From: Perognathus longimembris pacificus
Taxonomy: Eukaryota; Chordata; Mammalia; Rodentia; Heteromyidae
Assembly (NCBI RefSeq): GCF_023159225.1
Contig: NC_063172.1
Span: 39,747,832-39,811,831, forward strand
DNA: 64,000 nucleotides
Reading direction: 5' to 3'
Part shown: positions 43,794 to 54,450 of the stretch, one piece after another
Position numbering within the stretch: position 1 is the first letter of the stretch
Layout of the letters: every line of letters begins with the position of its first letter
The notes under the pieces: generated by a model
The model's database searches: none
Seen by the model: only the letters and a program-made list of their open reading frames with translations
Told to the model about the DNA's origin: nothing
Program-made: the position numbers and the translations under genes

Positions 43794-44580
43794 AGAAAGA
43801 GAATAGCAATGTTCATCGCAGCACAATTTGTCATAGCGAGAATCTGGAACCAACCCAGATGCCCCTCCATAGATGAATGGATCAGGAAAATGTGGTACAT
43901 ATACACAATGGAATTTTATGCCTCTATCAGAAAGAATGACATTGTTCCATTTGTAAGGAAATGGAAGGACTTGGAAAAAGTTATACTAAGTGAAGTGAGC
44001 CAGACCCAAAGAAACATGGACTCTATGGCCTCCCTTATTGGGAATAATTAGTACAGGTTTAGGCAAGCCATAGCAGAGCATCACAAGGCCCAATAGCTAT
44101 ACCCTTAGGAACACATAAGATGATGCTAAGTGAAATGAACTCCATGTTATGGAAACAAGTGATATATCACAGTTGTAACTACTTTCAACGTCCTATGTGT
44201 ATGTGTAGTTTCTATTATTGATGATGTTCTTGTATCACCTTCCTATGGTTGTACCTACACTATCTCTGTAATCTTATCTGAGTATATTGGAAACCGTGTT
44301 TACTGGTATTGGAAGTAGGAAATTCAAAGGGAATACCAAATTTGAGAGACACAGGGTAAAAAAAGAGAAATAACTACAAAAGCAATACTTGCAAAACTGT
44401 TTGGTGTAAGTGAACTGAACACCTGGGGGAGAGGGAAAGGGGGGGAGGGAGGGGGGCATGAGGGACAAGGCAACAAACAGTACAAGAAATGTATCCAATG
44501 CCCAACGTATGATACTGTAACCTCTCTGTACATCAGTTTGATAATAAAAATTTGAGAAAAAAAAAAGAAAGAGAATAGCA
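43794..44580 (+). mobile_element. Young 5'-truncated LINE-1, perfect 15-bp TSD
   Basis: The body 43809-44565 starts exactly at ATGTTCATCGCAGCACAATT in ORF2 and runs through the 3' UTR, with a polypurine tract at 44423-44458, GATAATAAAAATTTGAG and an A tail. AGAAAGAGAATAGCA is perfect at 43794-43808 and 44566-44580. It is highly similar to the copies at 24.5-25.3 kb and 28.98-31.18 kb. Confidence 0.97.
43809..44051 (+). pseudogene. LINE-1 ORF2 C-terminal 80 residues, open
   Basis: It encodes the terminal ORF2p segment with WNQPRCPSIDEWIRKMWY, IYTMEFYASIRKNDIV and KDLEKVILSEVSQTQR, ending at the natural ORF2 stop. The reading frame is intact only because the copy is so short. The first ATG is internal to ORF2, not a real start. 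No catalytic domain is present. Confidence 0.95.
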
Positions 44581-46334
44581 GAAGAGGCAGAAAAATCTCT
44601 TCTATCTCCATTTGCACACAGCAGCCTACTAGGTAACATTGCCAACACTGAGACTGAGAATCTCTAGAAAGAACACTTGACAGGATGCTATCAAATTAAA
44701 GGAGTTTTCAGTGGTCTCTTACAGAGTAACATCCACAAAATGTCACGGCTTAAAACAGAACCAGCTATTTTAGTATATATATATAGTTCATGTATAAGAA
44801 GGACTTCATTCAATTGTCCTAGCTTTGTCAAGCCAAGGTTTTCAGTGTCCATGCACAAAGAATGACATCATACCTTTAAGTAGATACCAATGTGGACAGG
44901 CACCAAGATGCAGTGACTAGTGGGACTGAAGCCTGCAGTTCTATTAGCACATGAGAGTTTATATGATATCCCAGAAAGAAGAAGAGAGGGGGAAGTCCTG
45001 AATTGCTGTCTGAAGTGACCAATTTTTGTGTTTTACCACCAGATTAAACATCCAACACCCAATCATTCATTTTTTTTTCTAGAATGAGCTACTTTTGTTT
45101 TTCCTGTTTCACTTACATATTGGATCTTCGTTGAAAAATAACTCACATTTTTGTATCAAATAAAACTATGTTTTTTTTCCTCTGTATATTTATGCTTGAC
45201 ATAATCTCAGGAGCCACTTTTTCTCTGATAACTTCACATTTCTTGAGTACAGTTAATACTGGTAGTCTTATAGATTAGCTAATGAAAGTTGAAGAGGAAT
45301 TCAAGCAGATTGAATAGGGATCCTTATTAAAGATCATCAACTCTATCATCTTTGAAGCTACAATTTGTTTGGCATAGTTTTTAGGATCTTAAAAAAATTC
45401 AATCCTCCCTTAAACTGACAGATCTCACTTTTCAGCTCATCATCTTTATCAATGAATTTTGTGGTAGTTGCTAATTAAATGGGGATCATTTAAATTGAGG
45501 TGCAGAAGAAAAAATAAGATACATTCTAAGAAAGAGTAAAAAGAGAAGAAAAGGAAACCAAATCCATTAAAATCCCCTCACTTCATTTTGCCAAGTCCAT
45601 TATACCTGGGATAGCAGATGACAAATTTCATACTCAAAGGAACTTCACTTGCTTGACAGTTACAATATTATCTGTGAATATCTCTCATAATTTAGTTCTC
45701 AGTTTTTTTTTCTGTTTTTCATGGGTCAAACTATCACTCCAGATGACTCTTTATTTATATTCCAATTTGATGTGTAAAGATTGGTACATTGTAAGTCTTC
45801 AGTGTGAATCAAATAAAGTCAGAATGCTGTCATTGTAATATTGATGTCTTTATCTTGTTTCTTTTTTCCTCCAGGACTGCACAGGTGAGTATTAGCAGTG
45901 TTTGACGCTCTCAGTCTCAGTAGTTTGTGAAGACTGGATTAGAGCTACTAATTTCTACATAATAGAAATTAGGTTTTAAAAATCTCAAATGATTTAACAA
46001 AACTACAGAAAATGTTGACTAGAGAGCTATTCCCTACCCCACCCCAAGGATATTAAGAATGTACATGCTTTTATCATTGAGTTGAAGATTTAAACTTATA
46101 ACTAAATGCAACCATGTGATAAGGTGTGGGAAAAGATGGGTGGGAGGAGAATGAGATCACCAGCTCCCTCAAGGCCATTCTTGAGACTTTAGGATTCTGT
46201 GATATTACCTTCTCTTTTTTTGAGATATAGCAAAGGTCTCTGAAAAATATTATTAGAGGAAAAAGAAAACAAGACTAGCAAAATAAAGGAAGACCTACAT
46301 GTGTGCAAATTAGTTTTCAACTTAACCCAGGAAC
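44581..46334. other. Unannotated sequence
   Basis: About 1.75 kb without a recognised repeat or exon. Open frames at 44677-44865 and 45653-45838 have no recognisable domain. Confidence 0.42.
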
Positions 46335-46683
46335 TGTAACGACGAAAATCAGGAAGGGGGCAGGGGGCGGGGGTGCAAAGGGGAATGAATCAATGCACAT
46401 TTTATTTTAGGAGGGCCAGGGTTTATATAGGGTTAGAAATCAATTCACAACTTCAAGATTAAAACAGATAGAAATACATATTAATGCATTGCTGCTAATA
46501 TCACAACAAAGGATCAGACCAGTCAAGGCAAAAACTCTAATTGTCACCTAGCCACTATTTCCGCAAAGCTAATTATCTATGACAATAGACTTCCCTCATG
46601 ACCAAATGGTTTCTTTTGGCCATCAACAGGCAAACTTGTGCTGAGGCGGAGTCCACCACAGGTCAGAGAAACATTCTCCCACA
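46335..46683 (-). mobile_element. Solo LTR (ERV type), reverse strand
   Basis: On the minus strand, TGTGGGAGAATG...GTTACA ends define about 349 bp. A TATA box CCTATATAAACCC lies at plus 46416-46432, then AAATAAAATGTGCATTGATT gives the polyA signal (plus 46399-46409). The C-rich U5 side is G-rich on the plus strand. Ends and length fit a class II (ERVK-like) LTR, but that class assignment is tentative. Flanking hexamers AGGAAC and GAAAAC do not match convincingly. No internal retroviral sequence is present. Confidence 0.78.
46356..46383 (+). promoter_or_regulatory. Canonical G-quadruplex motif in LTR
   Basis: Four G runs (46356-46360, 46363-46367, 46369-46373, 46380-46383) with loops of 2, 1 and 6 nt on the plus strand. 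They lie downstream of the LTR polyA signal on the strand opposite to LTR transcription. Folding is predicted from sequence only. Confidence 0.75.
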
Positions 46684-47214
46684 GAAAACAATAATTTAAT
46701 GTTGTTTATTTTCTGGGTTTGGGCTGTACATGCATTTCTAGGAGGCTTCTTGCATTTTACAGTGGTTTTAATAGCACAAGGCTTCATTGGGTGGAACAGA
46801 ATTCACTTAAAATTTACATGGCTGTCACATTAATTCCCATAACAATTTTATGACTTTGACACCAATATTACCTCATTTTAGAGGTATAGTACATTTTCCT
46901 GAAATCATAGGGCCTTTAGCTCTAACATTATGTGTATTTTTCTCAGTCATGGTGCAATCATTCCTAGTCTGTTTATATTCCTTCCTTTGTGAAATCAGAG
47001 TCTTAGGGCCTCCCCCATACATGTACTTTTAAAATGTCACTGTGACTGTCCATTAGAATGTCTATTTCTGTATCAACTTGCAGGCATGAATTTTTTTTAG
47101 TCATAGTTGTACTTACAGTGCATAGTATATTGCCAGCACATAAAACATGAACAAGGAACATTTTTGATTGAGTAATTTTACTTATAATGACAACAAGAGT
47201 GAAGAACTTAAAGA
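46684..47214. other. Unannotated sequence
   Basis: No gene or repeat family recognised. Confidence 0.4.
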
Positions 47215-47360
47215 ATCAAAACTACCTGGGTTCAAAAGTTGATGCTGATACTTTGTGGCAACAAAGCAAATATTTTGTCTCTTATCTGTTTGTTGAGGGA
47301 GAAGAAATGTTCCTTCATAGTATTGTTATACAGATTAAATGAAGATTAGAGAAAAACTCT
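47215..47360 (+). mobile_element. MIR SINE
   Basis: ACTACCTGGGTTCAAAAGTT, GATGCTGATACTTTGTGGCA, then GTATTGTTATACAGATTAAA follow MIR order (GGGTTCAAATCCTGGCTCTGCCACTT ... GTTGTGAGGATTAAA). Confidence 0.77.
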
Positions 47361-47751
47361 GGTACAGCCCCCAATCTGGCCCCAGGTTCTACTAAAGTGT
47401 TTTTCTCCTTTCTGAGGAGGTCCTTGCTAACCACAGTTAGCACCATCTGCTGGGGGTAACTAAATATTCACATTTTAAATGCCTTATTGGAAATATACTA
47501 GTGATCTAATATTTCATTTTGCCAGTAATTAAGACTGTAGATAAAATTATTGGCTCAAAATGCATAGCTTTTGGTAAGTACTTTAAAACAAAACAAGTCA
47601 CTTATTCATCTGTTAAATAGTAAAGACATTAACTTCCCCACAATCTTGCACACATAAATTCATTGTTTTCCCTATGGGAATTCATTTTCTCTTCATGATC
47701 AATCTAGGAAACAGGGCCATTGAAAAAACAGTTCAAGAAGGCAGAATCAGA
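47361..47751. other. Unannotated sequence
   Basis: No gene or repeat family recognised. Confidence 0.38.
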
Positions 47752-47843
47752 GGCTGGGGACTGAGCTCAATGGAAGAGCACCTGCCTGGCAAGTGCAAGG
47801 CCCTGAGTTTGGGTCTCAGCTCTGGGAAAAATAAAAATAAAAC
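47752..47843 (+). mobile_element. Monomeric ID-type SINE
   Basis: GGCTGGGGACTGAGCTCAAT, GGAAGAGCACCTGCCTGGCA and GCAAGGCCCTGAGTTTGGGT are the tRNA-Ala-derived ID monomer, ending CTCTGGGAAAAATAAAAAT. No Geo half. Confidence 0.9.
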
Positions 47844-48519
47844 TATAAAAGAATGCAGAGTCAATAAAGATTTGAGCTTAAGTTTGTATCTGGATTTCTG
47901 ATTGTGTGTCCTGAACCCTTTCTCCTTTCCTGGTTGGTAAAGGGCATTCTCTGCCTTTCATTGAAAGCAATGCATTACTTGGTGTTTCTCACTTGCTCTC
48001 GTGTATTGTCAACTTCTCATAACACTTTTGGTAACCCTGCTTTTTCAGAAGCAGTCTTCTCAGTTAGAAGCACTCTGCAGCCCCCACATTGAGTAGGCTG
48101 GAAAAAATTGGCAGCACAGACCAGAGTTGGATTTAGCCAAACATCAATCCACTTGTAAAAGTCCTCAGACAACAAAACAAATGTCTTTAACACTTTGCCA
48201 CCTCATGGAGAGAAAGCCGGCTAGCCAGTTATATGAACTTTCGTCCCACATCAGAACATTTTAACTCACTGCTTCAATCTTCATTACATATTACTCCTCT
48301 TGTGTGATCATTTTTAATGTACTTGGGAATGTGTTTTTCCTCCATAAGACGCATAAAACAGCTGGATAGCCATCTGGGTAGCCCATAGTGGCATGTGAAC
48401 AATCATTTTGACTTAAGTGCTCTTCTGGCCTGGCTCTGGTTGCTACCAAAGGGAAAAAAAAGGAACATTCACGTCCAGTGACCCACTGACCTCTCTTCTC
48501 AACATCCACTGCTTCTGAC
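47844..48519. other. Unannotated sequence
   Basis: It possibly contains the decayed 5' part of the adjoining MLT1-like LTR. Nothing else recognised. Confidence 0.35.
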
Positions 48520-48660
48520 ACACCTGCTCCAGATGAAATATTTAAAAACTAGGATTTCTATCTTCCAGCCTCGGAACTGAGAGAAAATGCATCTCTGTTG
48601 CTTTGTGCCACTTTATTTTTAGTATTCTGTTCCAGTAACCCCAAGAAACTCATACTGCAT
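48520..48660 (+). mobile_element. MLT1/MaLR LTR 3' end
   Basis: CTTCCAGCCTCGGAACTGAG, AGAAAATGCATCTCTGTTGC, GTGCCACTTTATTTTTAGTA and TTCTGTTCCAGTAACCCCAA follow the MaLR end (CCAGCCTCCAGAACTGTGAGAA ... GTTGTTTAAGCCACC ... TATTTTGTTATGGCAGCCC). Confidence 0.75.
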
Positions 48661-48793
48661 GAGACATTGGTCTTTTTTTTATAGGTTTTTGTTTTGTTTT
48701 TTCCAGAGCTGAGGACCGAACTCTGGGCCTTGCCCTTGCCAGACAGGCGCTCTTCCGCTGAGCTATATCCCCAGCCGAGACATTGGTCTTTTT
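48661..48793 (-). mobile_element. Monomeric ID-type SINE with perfect 17-bp TSD
   Basis: Minus strand GGCTGGGGATATAGCTCAGC, GGAAGAGCGCCTGTCTGGCA, GGCCCAGAGTTCGGTCCTCA, ending AGCTCTGG. GAGACATTGGTCTTTTT lies at 48661-48677 and 48777-48793. CpGs are retained (CAGCGGAAGAGCGCC, GTTCGG), so the copy is relatively young. Confidence 0.95.
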
Positions 48794-49699
48794 CATAGTG
48801 ATTTCCAAAGAATGCTCAGATGCCAGTACTTCACTATTTCTTCAAAATATTTTTAAACATAAGAGGAAAGTGTGGACAAGAAGAGTCAAAATACATCTAT
48901 TTCATTCATTACAAGCAAGAGCCAAACAAATGCAGTAGATAGGAACATTTTTGCTTGTTCTTCGTTTCCAATAGCTACCATAGGAAGTGCTGATGTAAAT
49001 TTGGCTAAGTGGCTGTTTCCTACTGGAATGTGATCAAAACAAAACAATGCTAGCTAGATTACACCAAAGATTTCAGGCACTGCTCCATATTTTCCAGAGG
49101 AGAAGGTTTTTTAAGTATTATGATGATGAAGGGATTCCTGCAAATCAAACACATCATGGATAATGTGAAAAAGAAAGGGTCACAATAATGTAGAAAGTTG
49201 CAATGTTAAGAAGTCCTAGACCCCAGGAATTAAATATTTTAAAATACTGTAAACATGTTAAAATATTTTAATAAAATAATTTATTTTTATTTATAGTGAT
49301 TCTAGTTGAAATCTAGCATCCCTTATTTAAATTTAGTGCTTTTCCTGTTAAGGTATCTGTATCCCACCCCAACAATTGCCTGAGAATTTGGTTGAAAATT
49401 GGAATTTAAAAAAATGTGTTTTTTACCCTCCCACCAGGTAAGAGCTAGATGACAGGAACAGATAATCCAATGGCCAGAAGAATAGGACTCTGGTTGTGCT
49501 GTTCCACCTGAATGAAGCCATGGCAGGCCAGGAAGGAATACTCAGAGGACATTTCCTAGATCCATATGTCTAGAGGATAAGTCTGGCACAGAGAGAAAGG
49601 TGATGAGAGCCAGTGAGTGAGCAGAGAATCCAATGCAACCCAGGGAAGCTTCTAGACCTTCAGTAAAGTTACAAACATTTGCTAAGGAGAGTCTTTCTC
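48794..49699. other. Unannotated sequence
   Basis: No gene or repeat family recognised in about 900 bp. Confidence 0.4.
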
Positions 49700-50390
49700 C
49701 CCCATTTTAAAGGTTATTTTATTGTTATAAATTAATTATACAAAGAAGTCTCATTGTGGTATTTACATATATATGATATAGTTCGATCATATTCACTCAT
49801 CACATATCATATTCACAGTTACATAAAGGTAATGAGTACATTTCTTTTTTGAACAATGTTATCCCCTCCCTCATTTTCTCCCACTTTCCCTCCCCCACAA
49901 ACCCCCTCAATTCTATGCTTCCATCAGAAAGAATGCCATGACCCCATTCCTAAGAAAATGGAAAGACTTGGAAAAATTATTTTAAGTAAAGTAAGCCAGA
50001 CCCAAAGAAACATAGACTCCATGTTTTCCCTTATTTGTAATAATTAATATATGTCTAGGACGGTCCTAGCAGAGGATCACAATAACTCAACAGCTATGTA
50101 CATGTAATCATATAAAATGAACTCCAAGACATGATAACAAGAGGTTGTTTGTTTTTTTTTAAGGTACTGTGTAAAGTTATTTTTTTTTCTTTTTTCTTTC
50201 TTTTTCCCTTGGGTTTATCCCCTGTTGTCACTGTTTTTGATTTTGGTACTCTGTGTCCTGTTTATATGTTTACCTGATTTGAGGAAGGGAAGGGGAATAA
50301 CAAAATGGTGAGACAAAGACAAAGGGTGAACCAATGCAACAGTGATATTCACAAGATAGTATGTTGTCATGGAAATCAGAATAGGACTGA
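49700..50390 (-). mobile_element. LINE-1 with internal inversion, next to an older 3' end
   Basis: At 49700-49812 lies an older antisense LINE-1 terminus (AATTATACAAAGAAGTCTCA, then GTTCGATCATATTCACTCA, as at 17 kb). Positions about 49815-49908 are the antisense 3' UTR of a younger copy (AAAGGTAATGAGTACATTTC and the C-rich block), lacking its terminal 35 bp or so. Positions 49909-50390 are plus-strand ORF2 end plus the first part of the 3' UTR, to GAACCAATGCAACAGTGATA then CACAAGATAG. The arrangement repeats that at 2860-3655, with the break at a different point. Confidence 0.8.
49909..50047 (+). pseudogene. LINE-1 ORF2 terminal fragment
   Basis: ATTCTATGCTTCCATCAGAA onward encodes SILCFHQKE in one frame and the ORF2-type KMERLGKIILSKVSQTQR in the same open frame after a shift. 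This matches the last roughly 45 ORF2p residues. Not functional. Confidence 0.8.
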
Positions 50391-52919
50391 TCTGAGGGGA
50401 CATGTTTAAGCACAGCAATGCAAATAGAACGGAATAAGAGAAAAGCATGTCAGACATTCACAGAAATCATGAAGCAGGCTTTTAAAGAAGAAATCTCTGA
50501 CTCTTCCAAATCTCCAAGGGACAGGAAATTGACCTTACATCCAGTGAAACCTAGATGCATCATCCAGAAATAGAGAAATAATCCTTTTAGATGGAATTCC
50601 TTTCAATAATACATTATTGTGTGTTCCACAAATGTTACCTTCCCATGATGCTTTAATTAAAGACTTCTTATGCAATGCCTCTATTTTTTCTCTTGTTTAA
50701 TTACTAGTATTGCAATAATATTGCTTTTTAATCTTTTAATTATGAACATTAAAGATTAACTAAGGGTTTCTTTATTGCTTTAGTAAATCAACCTCTACTT
50801 TTGAAGTTTCTGGTATTATGCACACATTTTGATTCTAAACGAAAGTCATTAAGAGAAACTTCTGCAGTGTTCTTGTATGTGAATAGAGAACTGTTGACCT
50901 TAACAACTGAATCCCATCCAAGAAACCTGCCAGAAAGAGTCAGAGAAAGATGTGAATGAATACAGAAAAGGATTCTTTTTTTTTTTTCATAAAGAAAGAA
51001 ACTTGGAGACACTTAATGTGGGAACTCTGGGAAATGCTGAAAATAAGGGAATGCATTATTTGAAGGAAGACACCATACTAGGTTACATATGTGTTGTCAA
51101 TGAATTAAAAAAAAATCTTATCGCAAGACATTGAGACAAACTAGATGAATCTAAAGAGATTGTAGTGTGTTTATATTTTTGTGACCAACAAAAGTGAGGC
51201 TGGCCAAGTTCACAGATGGAATTGCTCCGAAAAGAGTGAGGTTCCAGAGAAATTCAAGGTACTGGCATTTCTCCCAGTTGCTCTGGTTATTGAGTCCTTA
51301 TGAATCTTAACGATTTTTATAATAATAAGGCTACATGAAAAGTGCAATAAGTTTTGCTTATGGAGAAGGGGTAGAGAGGAGGCTGTGCAAGGCAAAGAAT
51401 GAAATGATGAAGTAAGCTGCTTAGGTGATCTACCTAAACGACTGCTCACCATTAGCATTGTAACAAGTGCTGGGGCCTCTTCTACTTTAATTTGTACACA
51501 TCCTACCTACAGACCTGACAGCTTGTTCAGAAGATGTGAGGGAGAATTGTAAATTATGCATTTCTAAAGTAGTCCATAGATGACATGCCCCCAGAGTTCT
51601 TGTTTCTCCATCTGACATTAAATACCAACGGATTACCTATTCATAAATCCATCTCTGCTGTTCTACATGTAGCTTTAGAAAACCCTAGAAATGGGAGACA
51701 GTGAGAATCTGTCTCTGTGTGACTTTTGAATTGGCTTGACAAGTACCTGACTCACAGGTTTCTTCATCCTTACTGCCATCAAACTTATGCAAATGTGTTC
51801 ATCAGAAAAGATAGATTCAGCAACTAATGGAAAGATTATCTACTAGATTAAAAATAAAAACTTTTTCTACACTCTGAAGAAGATAGTTTGATATTTTATG
51901 AGTACAAAGGCTTATTAGAGCTATCTAAGAAGCTGATGACTTAGCACAGAGGTTCTCATACTCAGAGTAACTTTGATTTAATTTAATGTTGCCTTCTGTG
52001 ATAAAAATGGGCATCATAGAGTGACATCTATAATTTCCTCATTATTGAAAAATCATAGATATTTTCATGTTACATTACTATTAAAATATCTCTCTACAGA
52101 TCGTGGAGGTTAATTACTACTTTTAAATTAGTATTCAGTATTTTGTGTCACTATGTCTCACATGATTTCAGCCTCTCTACCTAGAAATGCTCTTGTATGT
52201 GAGCAATAATAGGGCTGTTTTAAATCACGTATTGATTAGACACTTTATCATTAGATTATGTATAAAATACTGTGATTTTGGTATCTACATTTCTGAATAG
52301 TGTTGTTCTCTTTCTATAATTTCTTATTAGCCTGTATGTAAAAGGAGAGGCATCAAAGCCAATCCTTAGTTTTCTTGTTTTAGCTCAGTTACAATAACCT
52401 TCATACTCACAGTGTGAAAAATAAAAGTAGAATGTTTGCCCAACATGTAAAAGCTTTTTGTCTAATCCCAATTATTGCAAAATTTCTAGAAAATGAAATA
52501 AATGAGATTAACTTGATGACATTTTAAATGTTTTCTTTTTTACTTTGAATGAATTAAAAACCATAAATGCAATTTTGGTTTAGTATGTTAATATCTGTAT
52601 GTCACAATTTTTAATAATTTCCTTTGTAATATGAAGCATTTTACTTTATGCTTTAAAATGTTATTTTAAGGAAAGGTCCTTGAGCTTATTCACTACAAAA
52701 AAAGAATCTATGAGTTAGAAAGTGTTACAAATGCACATTTGAAATTTATCATCCAAAATCATTTTTATAGAGACAAAAGTTAATTAATTGGAGCCTCTCA
52801 AAAGCACTATGAAGCTCTTCTCTCAAATGTTCACAGAAAACAGACTCTAAGACATTCATTTCTTACCCATGGTGTTTTGAGTTACCAAATGGTGAAGGAG
52901 TCAGTGCAAGGGACCACTT
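50391..52919. other. Unannotated AT-rich sequence
   Basis: About 2.5 kb with no recognised repeat, exon or RNA gene. A weak hAT-like phrase, GCACAGAGGTTCTCATACTC, at about 51944 is too short to call. Confidence 0.45.
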
Positions 52920-52985
52920 TATTTATTTATTCAACAATGGTTTATTAGTACCTACAACATGCTAGGAATAGTTCTATCTACTTGT
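52920..52985 (-). mobile_element. L2/MIR 3'-end fragment
   Basis: TTATTCAACAATGGTTTATT, AGTACCTACAACATGCTAGG, AATAGTTCT is the antisense of the shared L2/MIR terminal consensus. An IDL-Geo SINE lies immediately downstream. Confidence 0.62.
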
Positions 52986-53001
52986 CCTCAGCAGAAAGGA
53001 T

Positions 53002-53008
53002 GACAAGG

Positions 53009-53041
<33 letters not shown>

Positions 53042-53245
53042 CAGTCCTGGGGCTTGGACTCAGGGCCTGAGCACTGTCCCTGGCTTCTTTTTGCTCAAGG
53101 CTAGCACTCTGCCACTTGAGCCACACCACCACTTCTGGCCGTTTTCTGTATATGTGGTGCTGGGGAATTGAACCCAGGGCCTCATGTATACGAGGCAAGC
53201 ACTCTTGCCACTAGGCCATATCCCCAGCCCGACAAGGAATTTTTT
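53002..53245 (-). mobile_element. IDL-Geo dimeric SINE with 15-bp TSD
   Basis: A long T tract (about 29 T), then GCCAGTCCTGGGGCTTGGAC, CTGCCACTTGAGCCACACCA, GGTGCTGGGGAATTGAACCC, CTAGGCCATATCCCCAGCCC. GACAAGGAATTTTTT flanks at 53002-53016 and 53231-53245. The long unbroken tail suggests recent insertion. Confidence 0.97.
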
Positions 53246-53397
53246 AAAGGATAAGAAAGCTAGAAATGGAGTGAAACAGACCTCTGATGACTTCCATCCA
53301 GTAAATAAAGTAATCAAATAATCTATACTTTCTAAAATATCCTAAAATATCGAAGCACTTGTAATTGATGGCTTTCTTCATTCAACGCATAATGCTT

Positions 53398-53640
53398 AAA
53401 AGAGATGATTAGGGCTGGGGATATGGCCTAGTGGCGAGAGTGCTTGCCTGGTATACATGAGGCCCTGGGTTCAGTTCCCCAGCACCACATATACAGAAAA
53501 TGGCCAGAAGTGGTGCTGTGGCTCAAGTGGCAGAGTGCTAGCCTTGAGCAAAAAGAAGCCAGGGACAGTGCTCAGGCCCTGAGTCCAAGCCCCAGGACTG
53601 GCCAAAAAAAAAAAAAAAAAAAAAAAAGAGAGAGATGTTT
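53398..53640 (+). mobile_element. IDL-Geo dimeric SINE, opposite to its neighbour
   Basis: GGGCTGGGGATATGGCCTAG, GGTTCAGTTCCCCAGCACCA, GTGGTGCTGTGGCTCAAGTG and AGCCCCAGGACTGGCC, then A24. Flanks AGAGATGATT and AGAGATGTTT differ at one base. It lies about 165 bp from the reverse-strand copy at 53017-53230. Confidence 0.96.
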
Positions 53641-54344
53641 ATATCACTGTGGTCTTTGCCAAATAATTTATAATTATTTGAAGTGAGTAGAACATTAGAA
53701 TCAGCATATTACTAGAGTAATGCCTACTATTTGCAATAAATTGTTGATGGAGGATTTGTGATTTAGTATTACTATTTAATGTATATTCTGTGGGTATCTT
53801 TTCAGTGGTCATGTAAACTTCTTTCCACTGGCCAAATGATGTATTAGAAAAGAAATCTAAAAATGTCCAAGGCAAATGGTTTGGAGTTACAGTATATGAC
53901 CCAGAACTTCAGAAACTCAGTCACCATTGATCAACATTGGAGCTGTAAGGGAAGTGTTTTGTGAGTATTTTGTTACTGTCTGAAGGGACTTGTGTTGCCC
54001 ATCTTTCTGCTATTATGGGATGGCCATTTCCCTCAAGTATGTGAATAAGACAACTTTATTGCTACCCTCTGCCACTTGTTGATAATCCATTACCTATCTG
54101 CTCTTCAGGTCGTTGGCAGAAAGGGGTAACTTTGTCCATTGAACAACTCCTCATTAAAAGCCTCATCATAAGAGCTAGCTTACCCAAATAAATGCCTGAT
54201 GGACATACAACCAACTCTCCAGCTATTTTCAATGTTTTCTTTGTACACAAACAGATAAAAATAAGAGCAACCATTCTTGGAGTGAGCACTTTTTCCATAT
54301 CACTGTAGTAAAGTGGTTAATTGTGTGCTTAAAATAATGTCATA
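53641..54344. other. Unannotated sequence
   Basis: No gene or repeat family recognised. Confidence 0.4.
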
Positions 54345-54450
54345 TTGAGCTAAAAATTAATTTCATCTTGCATATGATGGAACAAGACGGAAAATGATTA
54401 GCCTGAAGTCAGTGAGGTGACTAGAATTCACAGCAATCTATGATCCCACA
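54345..54450 (-). mobile_element. MIR-like fragment
   Basis: TTAATTTCATCTTGCATATG then ATTAGCCTGAAGTCAGTGAG and GACTAGAATTCACAG resemble antisense MIR (ATTTTACAGATGAGGAAACTGAGG ... CTGGAATTCAA). Weak. Confidence 0.45.

Noticed and set aside
51940..52060. Possible hAT (MER5-type) end at GAGGTTCTCATACTC
   Set aside because: Only about 15 bp resemble the terminal repeat, and no internal similarity follows.
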